Source: COMBO-56-21 sp038852315 (lineage in GTDB: Archaea > Thermoplasmatota > Thermoplasmata > UBA10834). From it: a DNA stretch of 64,000 nucleotides. The position numbers were made by a program, and so were the translations under genes. Under the pieces are notes generated by a model that had not been told where the DNA came from, did not search any database, and was given only the letters and a program-made list of their open reading frames with translations. The stretch lies in the NCBI GenBank assembly GCA_038852315.1, contig JAWCKF010000002.1, positions 1-64,000 of the forward strand, read 5' to 3'. Shown here piece after piece: positions 50,773-58,716 of this stretch (within the stretch, counting starts at the first letter, position 1; each line of letters opens with the position of its first letter).

Positions 50773-51429
50773 TTGGAAGTCGATCTTCACATCCATTCCC
50801 ACCATTCGGCCGATTCAAGGGCGAGGCCGGCAGATATCGTCGCGCGGGCAGTGGAACTCGGTCTAGGGGCAATCGCTATCACCGACCATGACTCCTGGCT
50901 GGGCGCGAGGGAGGCAACAAGACTTGCCGATGGACGTATCCTAGTGATACCGGGAGCGGAAATCAAGACCGACAAGGGAGACGTCCTCGCACTGTTCGTA
51001 GACGAGGAGCTTCGCTCGAGAGAGTTTGCGGTCGTCATTGAAGAGATACGAAGTCGGGCCGGCGTGAGCATCATACCGCATCCCGCTGACTCACCAAGGA
51101 TTACGGAACTGGAGCTCCGCCTCGCCGACGGGCTCGAAACCTTCAACTCGACGTGCACCAAGCGAAGCAACGCCCGCGCCGCCGCACTGGCCGAAAGGCA
51201 TTCGAAGCCGGGCTTCGCCTCGTCTGACGCCCACATGGTCGTGGAGATAGGCAACGGAAGGACCACGATCGAGGATTGTGAGAGTCTGGAGGAGCTTAGG
51301 CATAACATCCTGAAGAATCCCGTAATCTCCCTGAGGATGGGCTCGAACCCGCTGCTCCACCGGATGAACGAGGCGTACAACTTCGTGACGAAGGGCATTT
51401 GGAAGAAGAGGGAATCTCGCGCTCATTGA
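50773..51429 (+). CDS. PHP-domain metal-dependent phosphoesterase
   Basis: A 218-residue member of the PHP superfamily. Metal ligands appear in DLHIHSHHS (residues 4-12), ITDHDS, IIPHPAD and FASSDAH. This matches the stand-alone PHP proteins that hydrolyse small phosphate esters or nucleotides; the substrate is unknown. The start is TTG at 50773, which encodes the family-typical first residues, with GAGG nearby. It diverges from nop5. Confidence 0.88.
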   Translation: MEVDLHIHSHHSADSRARPADIVARAVELGLGAIAITDHDSWLGAREATRLADGRILVIPGAEIKTDKGDVLALFVDEELRSREFAVVIEEIRSRAGVSIIPHPADSPRITELELRLADGLETFNSTCTKRSNARAAALAERHSKPGFASSDAHMVVEIGNGRTTIEDCESLEELRHNILKNPVISLRMGSNPLLHRMNEAYNFVTKGIWKKRESRAH

Positions 51430-51444
51430 ACCCACAGCGCCAAA

Positions 51445-52434
51445 TCAGCCTCGCCTCGGAAATCTGCCTGGCGTGACGACGCCGTTTTCCGTTATGAAAC
51501 CCTTGACATACTTCGCGGGTGTCACGTCGAAAGCAGGGTTGAGGGCATGAGACTCATCAGGCGCTATCCTAACCCCTTCCAGGCACAGCACCTCGTCCTC
51601 CGACCGCTCCTCGATGGGGATGCCCTTTCCCGAGCGGATCCTCGGGTCGAACGTGCTCATGGGCGCGGCAACATAGAAAGGCACGCCGTTCTCCTTGGCG
51701 AGAACGGCCTTCTCATATGTGCCAATCTTGTTAGCGAAATCTCCGTTCCTAGCGATCCTGTCCGCCCCGACTATTACGAGGTCGATGTCCTCCTTCAAAT
51801 AGTGTCCAGCGGCGTTGTCGGAGATTATCGCGTGCTCGATGCCCTCGTTCGCGAGTTCCCACGCGGTGAGCTTGGCACCCTGTAGCCGAGGGCGGGTCTC
51901 GTCTACATAGACGAACACCTGCTTCCCTGCCCTGTGGGCGACCCTGATGGGCGCGAGAGCGGTCCCGAAATCGACCGTAGCGAGAGCGCCTGCGTTACAA
52001 TGTGTGAGTACCTTGTATCCGTCCCTGATGAGCTTCGATCCGTGCTCGCCTATCCGACGGCACATTTCGACTATTGAATCGGCGTACGCGTCAGCGACAC
52101 TGACGAGATCCTCGTCCCGCTTTGACAGCATGAAATCTATTGCATAGAAGAGGTCGTGCGCGGTCGGCCTGGTGGCCTTTATGATCTTCGCGGCCTTGGC
52201 GAGATCGGCTCTCCTGAGCCATGCTAGTGCCATCCCGTATGCCGCAGCGGCGCCGATTGACGGGGCGCCGCGGATGGTCATGTTGGATATGGCCTTTGCC
52301 ATCTCGATGTGGTTCCTGACAGTCACAATCCTGAGCTTTCTGGGGAGGAGCCGCTGGTCAATCATCTTGACCACGTCGCGGGTCATCCATATCGCCCTGA
52401 GATCAATCTTGCCACTGGCGGTGCGCACGAGCAT
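51445..52434 (-). CDS. mtnA: Methylthioribose-1-phosphate isomerase (eIF2B-like)
   Basis: Isomerises 5-methylthioribose 1-phosphate in methionine salvage, 329 residues. MTIRGAPSIGAAAAYG, the catalytic Cys in LTHCNAGALAT and the Asp in VGADRIARNGD are present. Ribose-1,5-bisphosphate isomerase is a related alternative, but the RGAPSIG signature favours MtnA. ATG at 52434 lies about 30 bases after a CTTTTATCC box (52461-52475), so a near-leaderless transcript is likely. Confidence 0.9.
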   Translation of the reverse strand: MLVRTASGKIDLRAIWMTRDVVKMIDQRLLPRKLRIVTVRNHIEMAKAISNMTIRGAPSIGAAAAYGMALAWLRRADLAKAAKIIKATRPTAHDLFYAIDFMLSKRDEDLVSVADAYADSIVEMCRRIGEHGSKLIRDGYKVLTHCNAGALATVDFGTALAPIRVAHRAGKQVFVYVDETRPRLQGAKLTAWELANEGIEHAIISDNAAGHYLKEDIDLVIVGADRIARNGDFANKIGTYEKAVLAKENGVPFYVAAPMSTFDPRIRSGKGIPIEERSEDEVLCLEGVRIAPDESHALNPAFDVTPAKYVKGFITENGVVTPGRFPRRG

Positions 52435-52495
52435 ACTTCGTCTCAGAGCGAATGGGCGAGGGTGGATAAAAGTAGAAGTGGTTCGGAGTGACAAA

Positions 52496-52507
52496 AGACT
52501 ATTAAAC
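52496..52507 (+). promoter_or_regulatory. Promoter of tRNA-Val
   Basis: AGACTATTAAACC with an ACAAAA BRE-like element upstream, about 35-40 bases before the mature tRNA. Confidence 0.6.
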
Positions 52508-52540
52508 CGAGGGCGTATTCATCGGCGCGAAGCGACCGAA

Positions 52541-52613
52541 GGGCCCATGGTCTAGTGGTTATGACAGCGCTCTCACACAGCGCAGATCACCGGTTCAAAT
52601 CCGGTTGGGCCCA
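52541..52613 (+). tRNA. tRNA-Val (CAC)
   Basis: A 73-base cloverleaf. Acceptor GGGCCCA/TGGGCCC, anticodon stem GCGCT/AGCGC with loop CTCACAC (anticodon CAC at 52574-52576), and T arm ACCGG-TTCAAAT-CCGGT all pair perfectly. No intron is present and the CCA end is not encoded. Its 3' half is partly repeated about 0.83 kb downstream. Confidence 0.96.
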
Positions 52614-52706
52614 CCTACTTTTCAATCCTTGAAAAGCCCGCGGGGAAGCGAAGGTGATGCAAATGATTAATATAGCATGGTCGAATTGACAAATTGTGGA
52701 GTTGGC

Positions 52707-53315
52707 GTGTTAAAGAGAATCACTGAATACTTTGCGGCAAAGCCTAGAAGGGCCGCAGACATCGTTGTCGTTCTCGTGGTGGCATTACTCATTGTCGTCG
52801 CCGGCAACCTCTTTCAGCTACTGAATCTAGGGCGATACTTCGGGCAGCCCGAGCAGCCCTACCCTTCAGAAACGACGCCCCTGAGTCTTGTCAACAATGG
52901 GATCCGATGGGATCACCCAATCTGGTCGTTTCAGAAGGCCAGCTACAACAAAACGAAGTTCTTCTGGCGGACTGGGACTGAGGGTTGGGGGGGTCCGTTG
53001 GCCTCTGATCTTGACCAGGCCATTCTAAGCTCAGGTTCGAGTGTCACGGTCGTCAGAGAGATCGGTTCGAGGCCCACGCAATACTTTGTGAATCTTACCA
53101 TATACGAATCGAGCGGGGATGGCATGCTTGATGCGGGAGACTATGTCATCTTCAGTGGGCCGCCTCTGCAGAACGATGTCACACAAACTATTGCGCTAGC
53201 CTTTGTCGGCGGCCCTGACGAAGGGTGGGTAATCTGGGAGGTCAGTTATGCAATTCATGATGGGAAATTCTATTCCTGGTCTAGCCACACTGTTGGAACC
53301 GAGGAGTTCTGGTGA
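52707..53315 (+). CDS. AT-richer membrane-anchored exported protein of unknown function
   Basis: A 202-residue protein from GTG 52707, which has GTGGAG six bases upstream; ATG at 52677 is the longer alternative. An N-terminal helix (DIVVVLVVALLIVVAGNLF) anchors the protein, and about 150 residues lie outside. The outer part is rich in Trp, Gly and Ser, with segments such as GMLDAGDYVIFSGPP typical of archaeal secreted beta domains. Base composition is visibly AT-richer than the neighbours. It sits directly after tRNA-Val, suggesting acquisition by integration. No family recognised. Confidence 0.65.
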   Translation: MLKRITEYFAAKPRRAADIVVVLVVALLIVVAGNLFQLLNLGRYFGQPEQPYPSETTPLSLVNNGIRWDHPIWSFQKASYNKTKFFWRTGTEGWGGPLASDLDQAILSSGSSVTVVREIGSRPTQYFVNLTIYESSGDGMLDAGDYVIFSGPPLQNDVTQTIALAFVGGPDEGWVIWEVSYAIHDGKFYSWSSHTVGTEEFW

Positions 53316-53423
53316 GTCAAAGGGATTTCTGGAGAGGCCGTCAGACCCTCGTTTCTGATACCCTTTTGGAGATGCCATGTATCTGAGTCGATGCACATGA
53401 GCTGGAGGAGCTGGTGGTTTGAG

Positions 53424-53447
53424 CGGTCTAAATCTGGTCGGGCCTAC
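53424..53447 (+). repeat. Degenerate copy of the tRNA-Val 3' end, att-like or tRNA pseudogene
   Basis: Aligned without gaps to 52591-52614 (T arm and acceptor of tRNA-Val), 19 of 24 bases match and all five differences are C/T changes. A looser, gapped similarity to the D arm continues upstream from about 53375. The copy no longer folds well. It could be the far attachment site of a decayed element or a decayed tRNA gene. Confidence 0.45.
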
Positions 53448-53472
53448 TCTATCTTCTCGCGAAGGGTTTCTC

Positions 53473-53511
53473 GTTTCAAGTCGTTCCCGCCGGCCTACGA
53501 GACGTTGAAAC
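53473..53511 (+). other. Long stem-loop in a gene-poor stretch
   Basis: GTTTCAAGTC pairs with GAC-G-TTGAAAC (one bulged base) around an 18-base GC-rich loop. It lies in the 53316-53702 interval, where I find no supportable gene. A terminator or a structured RNA remnant are both possible. Confidence 0.35.
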
Positions 53512-53702
53512 CAAGAAGCAACCACCAATTGTGAAGCCGAGTGAAGACTGCCCAAACAATTCAAAGATGAGAGAAGATGCTCAGGGAGTAATCAAGCTGT
53601 GTTAACGGACGATGGCCAGTCAAGTTCTCCTCGGTCACAACAAAGAAAAGAAACACGCGCTTGCACGAGGCCATCCCCCGGCCGTCCCTCAACCGAGCAG
53701 AT

Positions 53703-54887
53703 TCATTTCTGCTTCAGAACCCTCTGACGCACGGTCACGCTCACGAGGAACTGCTCGATCTTCGTTATCCTCGAGTTTATCCGCGCGATGTTCTCCCGCA
53801 GGTCCGCGATTGCGGCAACAAGCTCCCCCGACAGATCAGGCCTCTTGAACTCGTGAGTCTTGATCTCGCCCAGCGCCCTCTCCACCGCAGCCAGACGCTC
53901 TTCTAGCTCCGGCGGGATGCGCATAAGGGCGGGCGGCGGCGGGCTCGCCCTCTCGACCTCGTACATCGACGCGACCTTCTCGAGCCGCTCGAGGCGCACC
54001 TCTAGGTCCCTTGGCAGATCGGTCGATATGTTCTTGGAGGCGGTGTCAGCTATGACCGTCAGGCCCTTGTCGATCTTCTTGTCTGTTGATGACAGAATAA
54101 CAGCTAAGCCCTTGTTGATACGCTCGTCTATGGCCCTGTTGAGCTCCGATACGGTCTTCTTCATCGACTCTTCGAGCGCGGCGAGCTTCTGGTCGGCGGC
54201 CTCGACTCGCTGGATGACATCCGAAAGATCCTCCAGCTGCTTGGCCACCTCCTCCAGTACGACCCTCTCCTCGCTCTCGATACCTCCCGCCTCGGCCGCG
54301 GTCGAGTAGTTCCTGAGAGCGTCCAGCATGGCCAGCATATCCACCTTCGGGCCTGCGGCTGCGATGGCTTCCCTTATCGGCTGGAGCTTCGCGAGCTGCT
54401 CCTCGCCTATGTTGAGGACATCCTTGTTCTCCTCCAGCGTGGCAGAGATAGCTGCGACGATCTTCTCGAGCTCCCCCACAGCCTTCGCGATGGCAGAATC
54501 CTCGACCGACCTGATGTCCCTTATGGCGTCCCTCTTCCCCCTCGAGATGGCATCGGCAACTGTGACGCCCTCGTGTGCGTAGACCGCGACGAAGTGCGTC
54601 GCCCCCTCCATCACCCGCTCCTCGATTTGTGCCCAATCCTTCTGGTTTACTGTGACCGTCTGCTTGTCCGACTTCTCGAAAAGCATGACGAAGCAGTTGT
54701 TCGGGAGAAGCGAAACCTCAATGGCCACGGGATGACACCTCGCGAGCACAGGGAGATGGTCTGGTCGCTCTTTCGCGATGGTGTTCATGTACGCGCCTAT
54801 GTATGCGATGGCATAGTTCTCCAAGTTCTTCCTGGTGAAAGTGCCTGATGGGGAAGGCGCGCTGGGGGGAGGGGAGGCTGACTCCAT
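53703..54887 (-). CDS. Coiled-coil protein of unknown function
   Basis: A 394-residue soluble protein. Residues 1-20 are Pro/Ser-rich. Residues 20-125 look like a small globular domain with YAIAYIGAYMNTIAKERPDH and HFVAVYAHEGVTVADAI. From about 130 to 300 it is mainly amphipathic helix (VGELEKIVAAISATLEENK and similar), then a Pro-rich break and a final coiled coil (LRENIARINSRITKIEQFL). There is no membrane segment. A CCGATAATACCC box (about 54902-54913) suggests a near-leaderless start. It diverges from the GTPase gene. No family recognised. Confidence 0.75.
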   Translation of the reverse strand: MESASPPPSAPSPSGTFTRKNLENYAIAYIGAYMNTIAKERPDHLPVLARCHPVAIEVSLLPNNCFVMLFEKSDKQTVTVNQKDWAQIEERVMEGATHFVAVYAHEGVTVADAISRGKRDAIRDIRSVEDSAIAKAVGELEKIVAAISATLEENKDVLNIGEEQLAKLQPIREAIAAAGPKVDMLAMLDALRNYSTAAEAGGIESEERVVLEEVAKQLEDLSDVIQRVEAADQKLAALEESMKKTVSELNRAIDERINKGLAVILSSTDKKIDKGLTVIADTASKNISTDLPRDLEVRLERLEKVASMYEVERASPPPPALMRIPPELEERLAAVERALGEIKTHEFKRPDLSGELVAAIADLRENIARINSRITKIEQFLVSVTVRQRVLKQK

Positions 54888-54966
54888 GCAGACCTGTGGG
54901 TATTATCGGCTATCTCGTATTGAGCTTTTGCATCCACGACGTCAACCGAGGGAAGCTGGGATGTCA

Positions 54967-54980
54967 GGCTTTATATAGGC
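54967..54980 (+). promoter_or_regulatory. Promoter of the Ras-like GTPase gene
   Basis: GGCTTTATATAGGC, about 165 bases before the ATG at 55141, predicting an unusually long leader of about 140 bases for this window. Confidence 0.6.
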
Positions 54981-55140
54981 CTCGCATGATATTAACAGTG
55001 GTGCGAAGCCTCCGAACCTCTGCACACTCGGAAACAATTATGTAGCTATGGGGCAATCGCATCATCCCCACCCCATCAGATTGCTCCCAGGTCAGGCTTG
55101 TGACATCGACAGCAGTCCAACGTTAGCACAGAGGCGTTCC

Positions 55141-55965
55141 ATGAGCATAATCCAGTCGAAGCGCTACATCAAGAAGGTCGCCCTCGTGGGCGACGCCGCA
55201 GTCGGGAAGACCTCCCTGATAAGGCGGTTCGTTGTGGACGTGTTCGACGACAAGTACGTCGCCACGATCGGCACGAAGGTCAGCAAGAGGGATATCGAGT
55301 ACAAGCTGCCCGACAAGACCATCTATCTCACGCTCATGATATGGGATATCCTGGGCCAGAAGGACTACAGGAAACTGCGCGCCCAGGGCCTGAGCGGCTC
55401 GCACGGCGTGATACTGGTCGGGGATCTGAGCAGGCCGGACACGCTGAGGTCGATGGAGGAGTTCTGGCTGCCTGACATATGGGAGATCCTCGGGCCGCTG
55501 CCCGTCGTGTTCGTCGGCAACAAGGCTGACCTGGTCTCCGGGGACGGCGTCTCAGCCAAGATGGTCGAGGAGCTCGCGAAGAAGAACGAGATGCCCTGGA
55601 TGTTGTGCAGCGCCAAGACCGGCGAGAACGTCGAACATGTCTTCAGGAAGCTGGGGGAGCTGATGCTCCAGAAGGAGTTCGGCGAGAGGAAACCCGAGTC
55701 CGAGCCTTCGTCGGCCTCGCTAGCGCAGGCAGTAGACGACATCATAAGCGACTTCTGCGAGCAGTACGGGGACACGCCAAAGGCGATGGAGATCGTGGAT
55801 CGGGAGTTCCAGAGAGCTGGTGTGAACATACACGCTCCCACGAAGGATGCGCTACTGACCGCCATAGAGTATCTGTCGGACGTCGAGCGGGATGTACACG
55901 GCAGGGACGTCTCCGAAGTCAACAAGCTCAGGCGTTGGAAGATGATCGACGAGGCCAGTGGCTGA
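55141..55965 (+). CDS. Ras-superfamily small GTPase with C-terminal helical extension
   Basis: A 274-residue GTP-binding protein. The G domain (about 10-185) has P-loop GDAAVGKTS at 17-25, a switch I Thr in KYVATIGTKV, switch II WDILGQKDYR, NKAD and CSAK. The Gln after WDILG at the usual catalytic place is kept. Residues 190-274 are an extra, mostly helical domain with AVDDIISDFCEQYG. There is no C-terminal Cys for prenylation. Rab/Arf-like GTPases occur sporadically in archaea and their roles are unknown. The frame upstream of the ATG to 55048 lies in the probable leader. Confidence 0.9.
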   Translation: MSIIQSKRYIKKVALVGDAAVGKTSLIRRFVVDVFDDKYVATIGTKVSKRDIEYKLPDKTIYLTLMIWDILGQKDYRKLRAQGLSGSHGVILVGDLSRPDTLRSMEEFWLPDIWEILGPLPVVFVGNKADLVSGDGVSAKMVEELAKKNEMPWMLCSAKTGENVEHVFRKLGELMLQKEFGERKPESEPSSASLAQAVDDIISDFCEQYGDTPKAMEIVDREFQRAGVNIHAPTKDALLTAIEYLSDVERDVHGRDVSEVNKLRRWKMIDEASG

Positions 55966-55979
55966 GCTGGGTATCTGAG

Positions 55980-56576
55980 ATGAAGCGCAAGGAGCTTGAG
56001 ATGATACTTCAGGGGCTTGCGCCCTTCGGGGAGCGCGACCCCAGACTTGAACAGTACGCCACACCAGCGGACATCGCCGCTGATCTGCTCTGGGAGGCAC
56101 TGATGAGGGGCGACATCTCTGGAAGGACCGTGATGGACCTCGGGTGCGGGAACGGCATCTTGTCCATCGGCGCGAAGCTGCTTGGCGCGCGCGAGGTTTC
56201 GGGCGTGGACATCGACCCGAAGGCAGTCAAGGTGGCGATGGAGAACGCCGCTGCGAAGGGGCTCGAGATAAGCTACAGGCAGGGGAGCGTCACGACAGTG
56301 AAGGGGTCGTTCGACACGGTTGTGCAGAATCCGCCATTCGGGGCACAGAAAAGGAGCGCCGACAGGGCCTTCATAGCGAAGTCCATAGAGATCGCGCCGA
56401 GGGTGTACTCTCTACACAATGCCATCACGGAGGATTTCGTCGTCAAGATGGTCGAGTCGCTGGGCGCGAGATGCGAGCCAGTCAAAAGGTTTAAATTCGA
56501 GATTCCATATGCGTTCGACTTCCACAGGAAACCGAAAGAGCACTTCTCGATGGTTCTGCTGAGGTTTGAGAGATAG
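55980..56576 (+). CDS. METTL5-like rRNA/DNA N6-adenine methyltransferase
   Basis: A 198-residue SAM-dependent methyltransferase resembling METTL5, which makes m6A in small-subunit rRNA in eukaryotes. The start KRKELEMILQGLAPF, LEQYATPADIAADLL, the SAM loop DLGCGNGILSIG (53-64), the catalytic NPPF (117-120) and VYSLHNA match the family in order. It is 14 bases after the GTPase stop and is followed with no gap by Csl4, so it sits in an RNA-processing operon. The target in archaea is inferred. Confidence 0.9.
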   Translation: MKRKELEMILQGLAPFGERDPRLEQYATPADIAADLLWEALMRGDISGRTVMDLGCGNGILSIGAKLLGAREVSGVDIDPKAVKVAMENAAAKGLEISYRQGSVTTVKGSFDTVVQNPPFGAQKRSADRAFIAKSIEIAPRVYSLHNAITEDFVVKMVESLGARCEPVKRFKFEIPYAFDFHRKPKEHFSMVLLRFER

Positions 56577-57149
56577 GTGATCATACTGGCCAAGACAGGT
56601 CGAAAGGTCCTGCCCGGAGACGAGGTCGCCATAGCCGAGGAGTACATGTCGGGCGAGGGGACCTACGAGCACGACGGGAAGATATACGCGAGCGCGGTGG
56701 GGGAGCTCGACCTCGACCCGAAGGAGAAGGTCGCGAAGGTCGTCCTAGACAACCCGCCGGTGGTACTCCAGGAGGGCGACGTGGTCCTCGCCGAGGTGAC
56801 GGACACGAAGCCGGCGATGGCGATTTGCACCATCATCGCCCAGGAAGGTAGGGAGAGGGCGGTGTCCAGCGAGACCCTGGCATCCGTTCACGTGTCGAAG
56901 ATAGCCAGCTCGTACGTGGAGGACCCGGGCGACGTCATGCGGCCGGGCGACCTCATAAGGGCGGTCGTCATACAGGCGGAGCCGTCTGTCCAGCTGTCGA
57001 CCGCGGGGCCCCACTACGGCGTCGTGAGGGCGCTCTGCTCGAGGTGCAGGTCGCCCCTGGAGCGCAGGGGCAGGGGACTTTACTGCGACAGGTGTGACAG
57101 GACCGAGAACAGGAAGCTTGCGGACGACTACCGCAACTTCTCGCTGTGA
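56577..57149 (+). CDS. csl4: Exosome RNA-binding subunit Csl4
   Basis: Cap subunit of the archaeal exosome, 190 residues. The N-terminal domain (about 8-60), S1 domain (about 65-145) and a C-terminal zinc ribbon with CSRC and CDRC are in the expected order. GTG at 56577 directly follows the METTL5-like stop. A TTTAAAT box at about 56488-56496 inside the upstream gene could give an extra promoter. Confidence 0.94.
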   Translation: MIILAKTGRKVLPGDEVAIAEEYMSGEGTYEHDGKIYASAVGELDLDPKEKVAKVVLDNPPVVLQEGDVVLAEVTDTKPAMAICTIIAQEGRERAVSSETLASVHVSKIASSYVEDPGDVMRPGDLIRAVVIQAEPSVQLSTAGPHYGVVRALCSRCRSPLERRGRGLYCDRCDRTENRKLADDYRNFSL

Positions 57150-57206
57150 CATGCAAAGGCTTAACTTCGTGTATGCGGATAGACAGCCAGCAGAAGGGGG
57201 GCGGCA

Positions 57207-57383
57207 TTGGCAGACGAAAAGGAACTGCTCGCTGAGATCGCTCGGCTCAGGGAGGACGTGAGGCAGCTGCGAGAGATAGTGAACGTGCTGGTGAACGTCG
57301 TCATGGAGGAGGACTTCGAGGAGGAAGAGCCGGAGTTCCCCTCGTACCCGAACAGCGAGAACAGGTTCAACATCCTGAACTGA
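57207..57383 (+). CDS. Small coiled-coil protein
   Basis: A 58-residue frame from TTG 57207 with a run of G residues in ribosome-binding position (AAGGGGGG). The product begins ADEKELLAEIARLREDVRQL, a clear coiled coil. It then has an acidic stretch (MEEDFEEEEPEF) and an NRFNILN end. Codon use is like that of neighbouring genes. It lies between csl4 and glyA on the same strand. No family recognised; interaction with a larger partner is a guess. Confidence 0.65.
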   Translation: MADEKELLAEIARLREDVRQLREIVNVLVNVVMEEDFEEEEPEFPSYPNSENRFNILN

Positions 57384-57437
57384 AGGCCTCGCCGCGCAGC
57401 ATTTGCAGGAAAACCCTATTCGATCAGGGGACGGCAG

Positions 57438-58649
57438 ATGAGGAACAGCTATTTCCTAGAGGCCATGCGCGCACAGGAGAAGTGGAGGGTCGAGGAATCG
57501 ATCAACCTCCTGCCGTCCGAGAACATGAGCAGCCCTCAGGTCAGGGCGCTCCTGGCATCGGACTTCGGCAACAGATACACCCTCCCCGTGAACGCCGAGT
57601 ACGCAGGCGAGTACCTGGAGAACAGCTACAGAGGCACGAAGATAACGACCGAGGTGGAGCTGAAGGCTGAAGAGGTCGCCAGGGAGGTCTTCGGAGCGAA
57701 GTACGCCTGCGTTCAACCTCTGTCAGGGCATATCGCGGCCATGATAGCGATAGTGTCGACAACCTCAAGGGGCGACACCATGTGCGCAGTACCCCCTGAG
57801 CACGGTGGCTACGACGGATACGCCCAACCGTATATACCAGACATACTCGGTCTGAGGTCTTTCGCCCTGCCGTTCGACTTGCCGAGATACAACATGGACT
57901 CTGAAAAGGCCGCCGTCATGATCCGCAAGAAGAAGCCCAAGCTCGTCATCGCTGGCGCGTCGTTCATACTGTTCCCCTACGACCTCGGTCCCGTGAGGGA
58001 GGCGTGCAGGGCAGTCGGGGCTACGCTCGCTTACGACGGCTCCCATGTTTTGGGGCTCATCGCCGGAGGGCAGTTCCAGCGGCCTCTCAAGGAGGGTGCG
58101 GACATCCTGTACGGCTCGACCCACAAGAGCTTCTTCGGCCCTCAGGGAGGCATCGTGCTGACCGACAGCGAGCATCTAGACTCCGCCGTCAGGAAGAACC
58201 TGACCTGGAGGATATTGGACAACGCCCATTGGAACAGGGTCGCCGCGCTGGGGCAGGCGCTCCTCGAGATGCGGAGGTTCGGGGAGGCGTACGCAAGACA
58301 GGTCGTGAAGAACGCCCAGAGACTCGGGAAGGAGCTGAGCGAGCGCGGTCTTCCGATCATGTTCGAGGAGTTGGGGTTCACGAGATCCCACCAGCTGTTG
58401 ATGGACATCCGGAAGCTAAGGGCGGCCTACGGCGTGGGCATAAACGATTTCTCTGTCAGGCTGGAAAGGTCTAACATAATAATCGATTCTGTCGGGAGGC
58501 TGGGAACGGCCGAGGTGACCCGCATCGGGGTCAAGGAAAGGGACATGCCTGAGCTTGCAGACATTCTCATGGAGGCTGCGAAGGGCAAGAATGTCAAGAA
58601 CGAGGTCAAAGCCTTCAGGAAGAGATTCAGCATACAGTACGCCTTCTGA
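57438..58649 (+). CDS. glyA: Serine hydroxymethyltransferase (archaeal type)
   Basis: PLP enzyme interconverting serine and glycine with a pterin C1 carrier, 403 residues. ESINLLPSENMSSP at the N-terminus, PLSGHIAAM, and PLP lysine K230 in GSTHKSFFGPQGG identify it. Archaeal members use tetrahydromethanopterin or a folate according to lineage. AGGGGA lies six bases upstream of the ATG. It is probably cotranscribed with the small coiled-coil gene. Confidence 0.94.
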   Translation: MRNSYFLEAMRAQEKWRVEESINLLPSENMSSPQVRALLASDFGNRYTLPVNAEYAGEYLENSYRGTKITTEVELKAEEVAREVFGAKYACVQPLSGHIAAMIAIVSTTSRGDTMCAVPPEHGGYDGYAQPYIPDILGLRSFALPFDLPRYNMDSEKAAVMIRKKKPKLVIAGASFILFPYDLGPVREACRAVGATLAYDGSHVLGLIAGGQFQRPLKEGADILYGSTHKSFFGPQGGIVLTDSEHLDSAVRKNLTWRILDNAHWNRVAALGQALLEMRRFGEAYARQVVKNAQRLGKELSERGLPIMFEELGFTRSHQLLMDIRKLRAAYGVGINDFSVRLERSNIIIDSVGRLGTAEVTRIGVKERDMPELADILMEAAKGKNVKNEVKAFRKRFSIQYAF

Positions 58650-58683
58650 AAGCTCTGTCGCGCTGGCCGTAGCCGGCCTGAAA

Positions 58684-58698
58684 CCCATTAATATCACG
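58684..58698 (+). promoter_or_regulatory. Promoter of the ThiF-like operon (leaderless)
   Basis: CCCATTAATATCACG centred about 28 bases before the TTG at 58717. Confidence 0.6.
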
Positions 58699-58716
58699 CC
58701 TCCCTATTCTCCCGCG

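Noticed and set aside
56576..56590. GGTGATC followed by ATA or CTG as an alternative Csl4 start
   Set aside because: The ribosome-binding-like sequence is good, but the codons after it are not usual starts and the GTG inside it gives the normal N-terminus.
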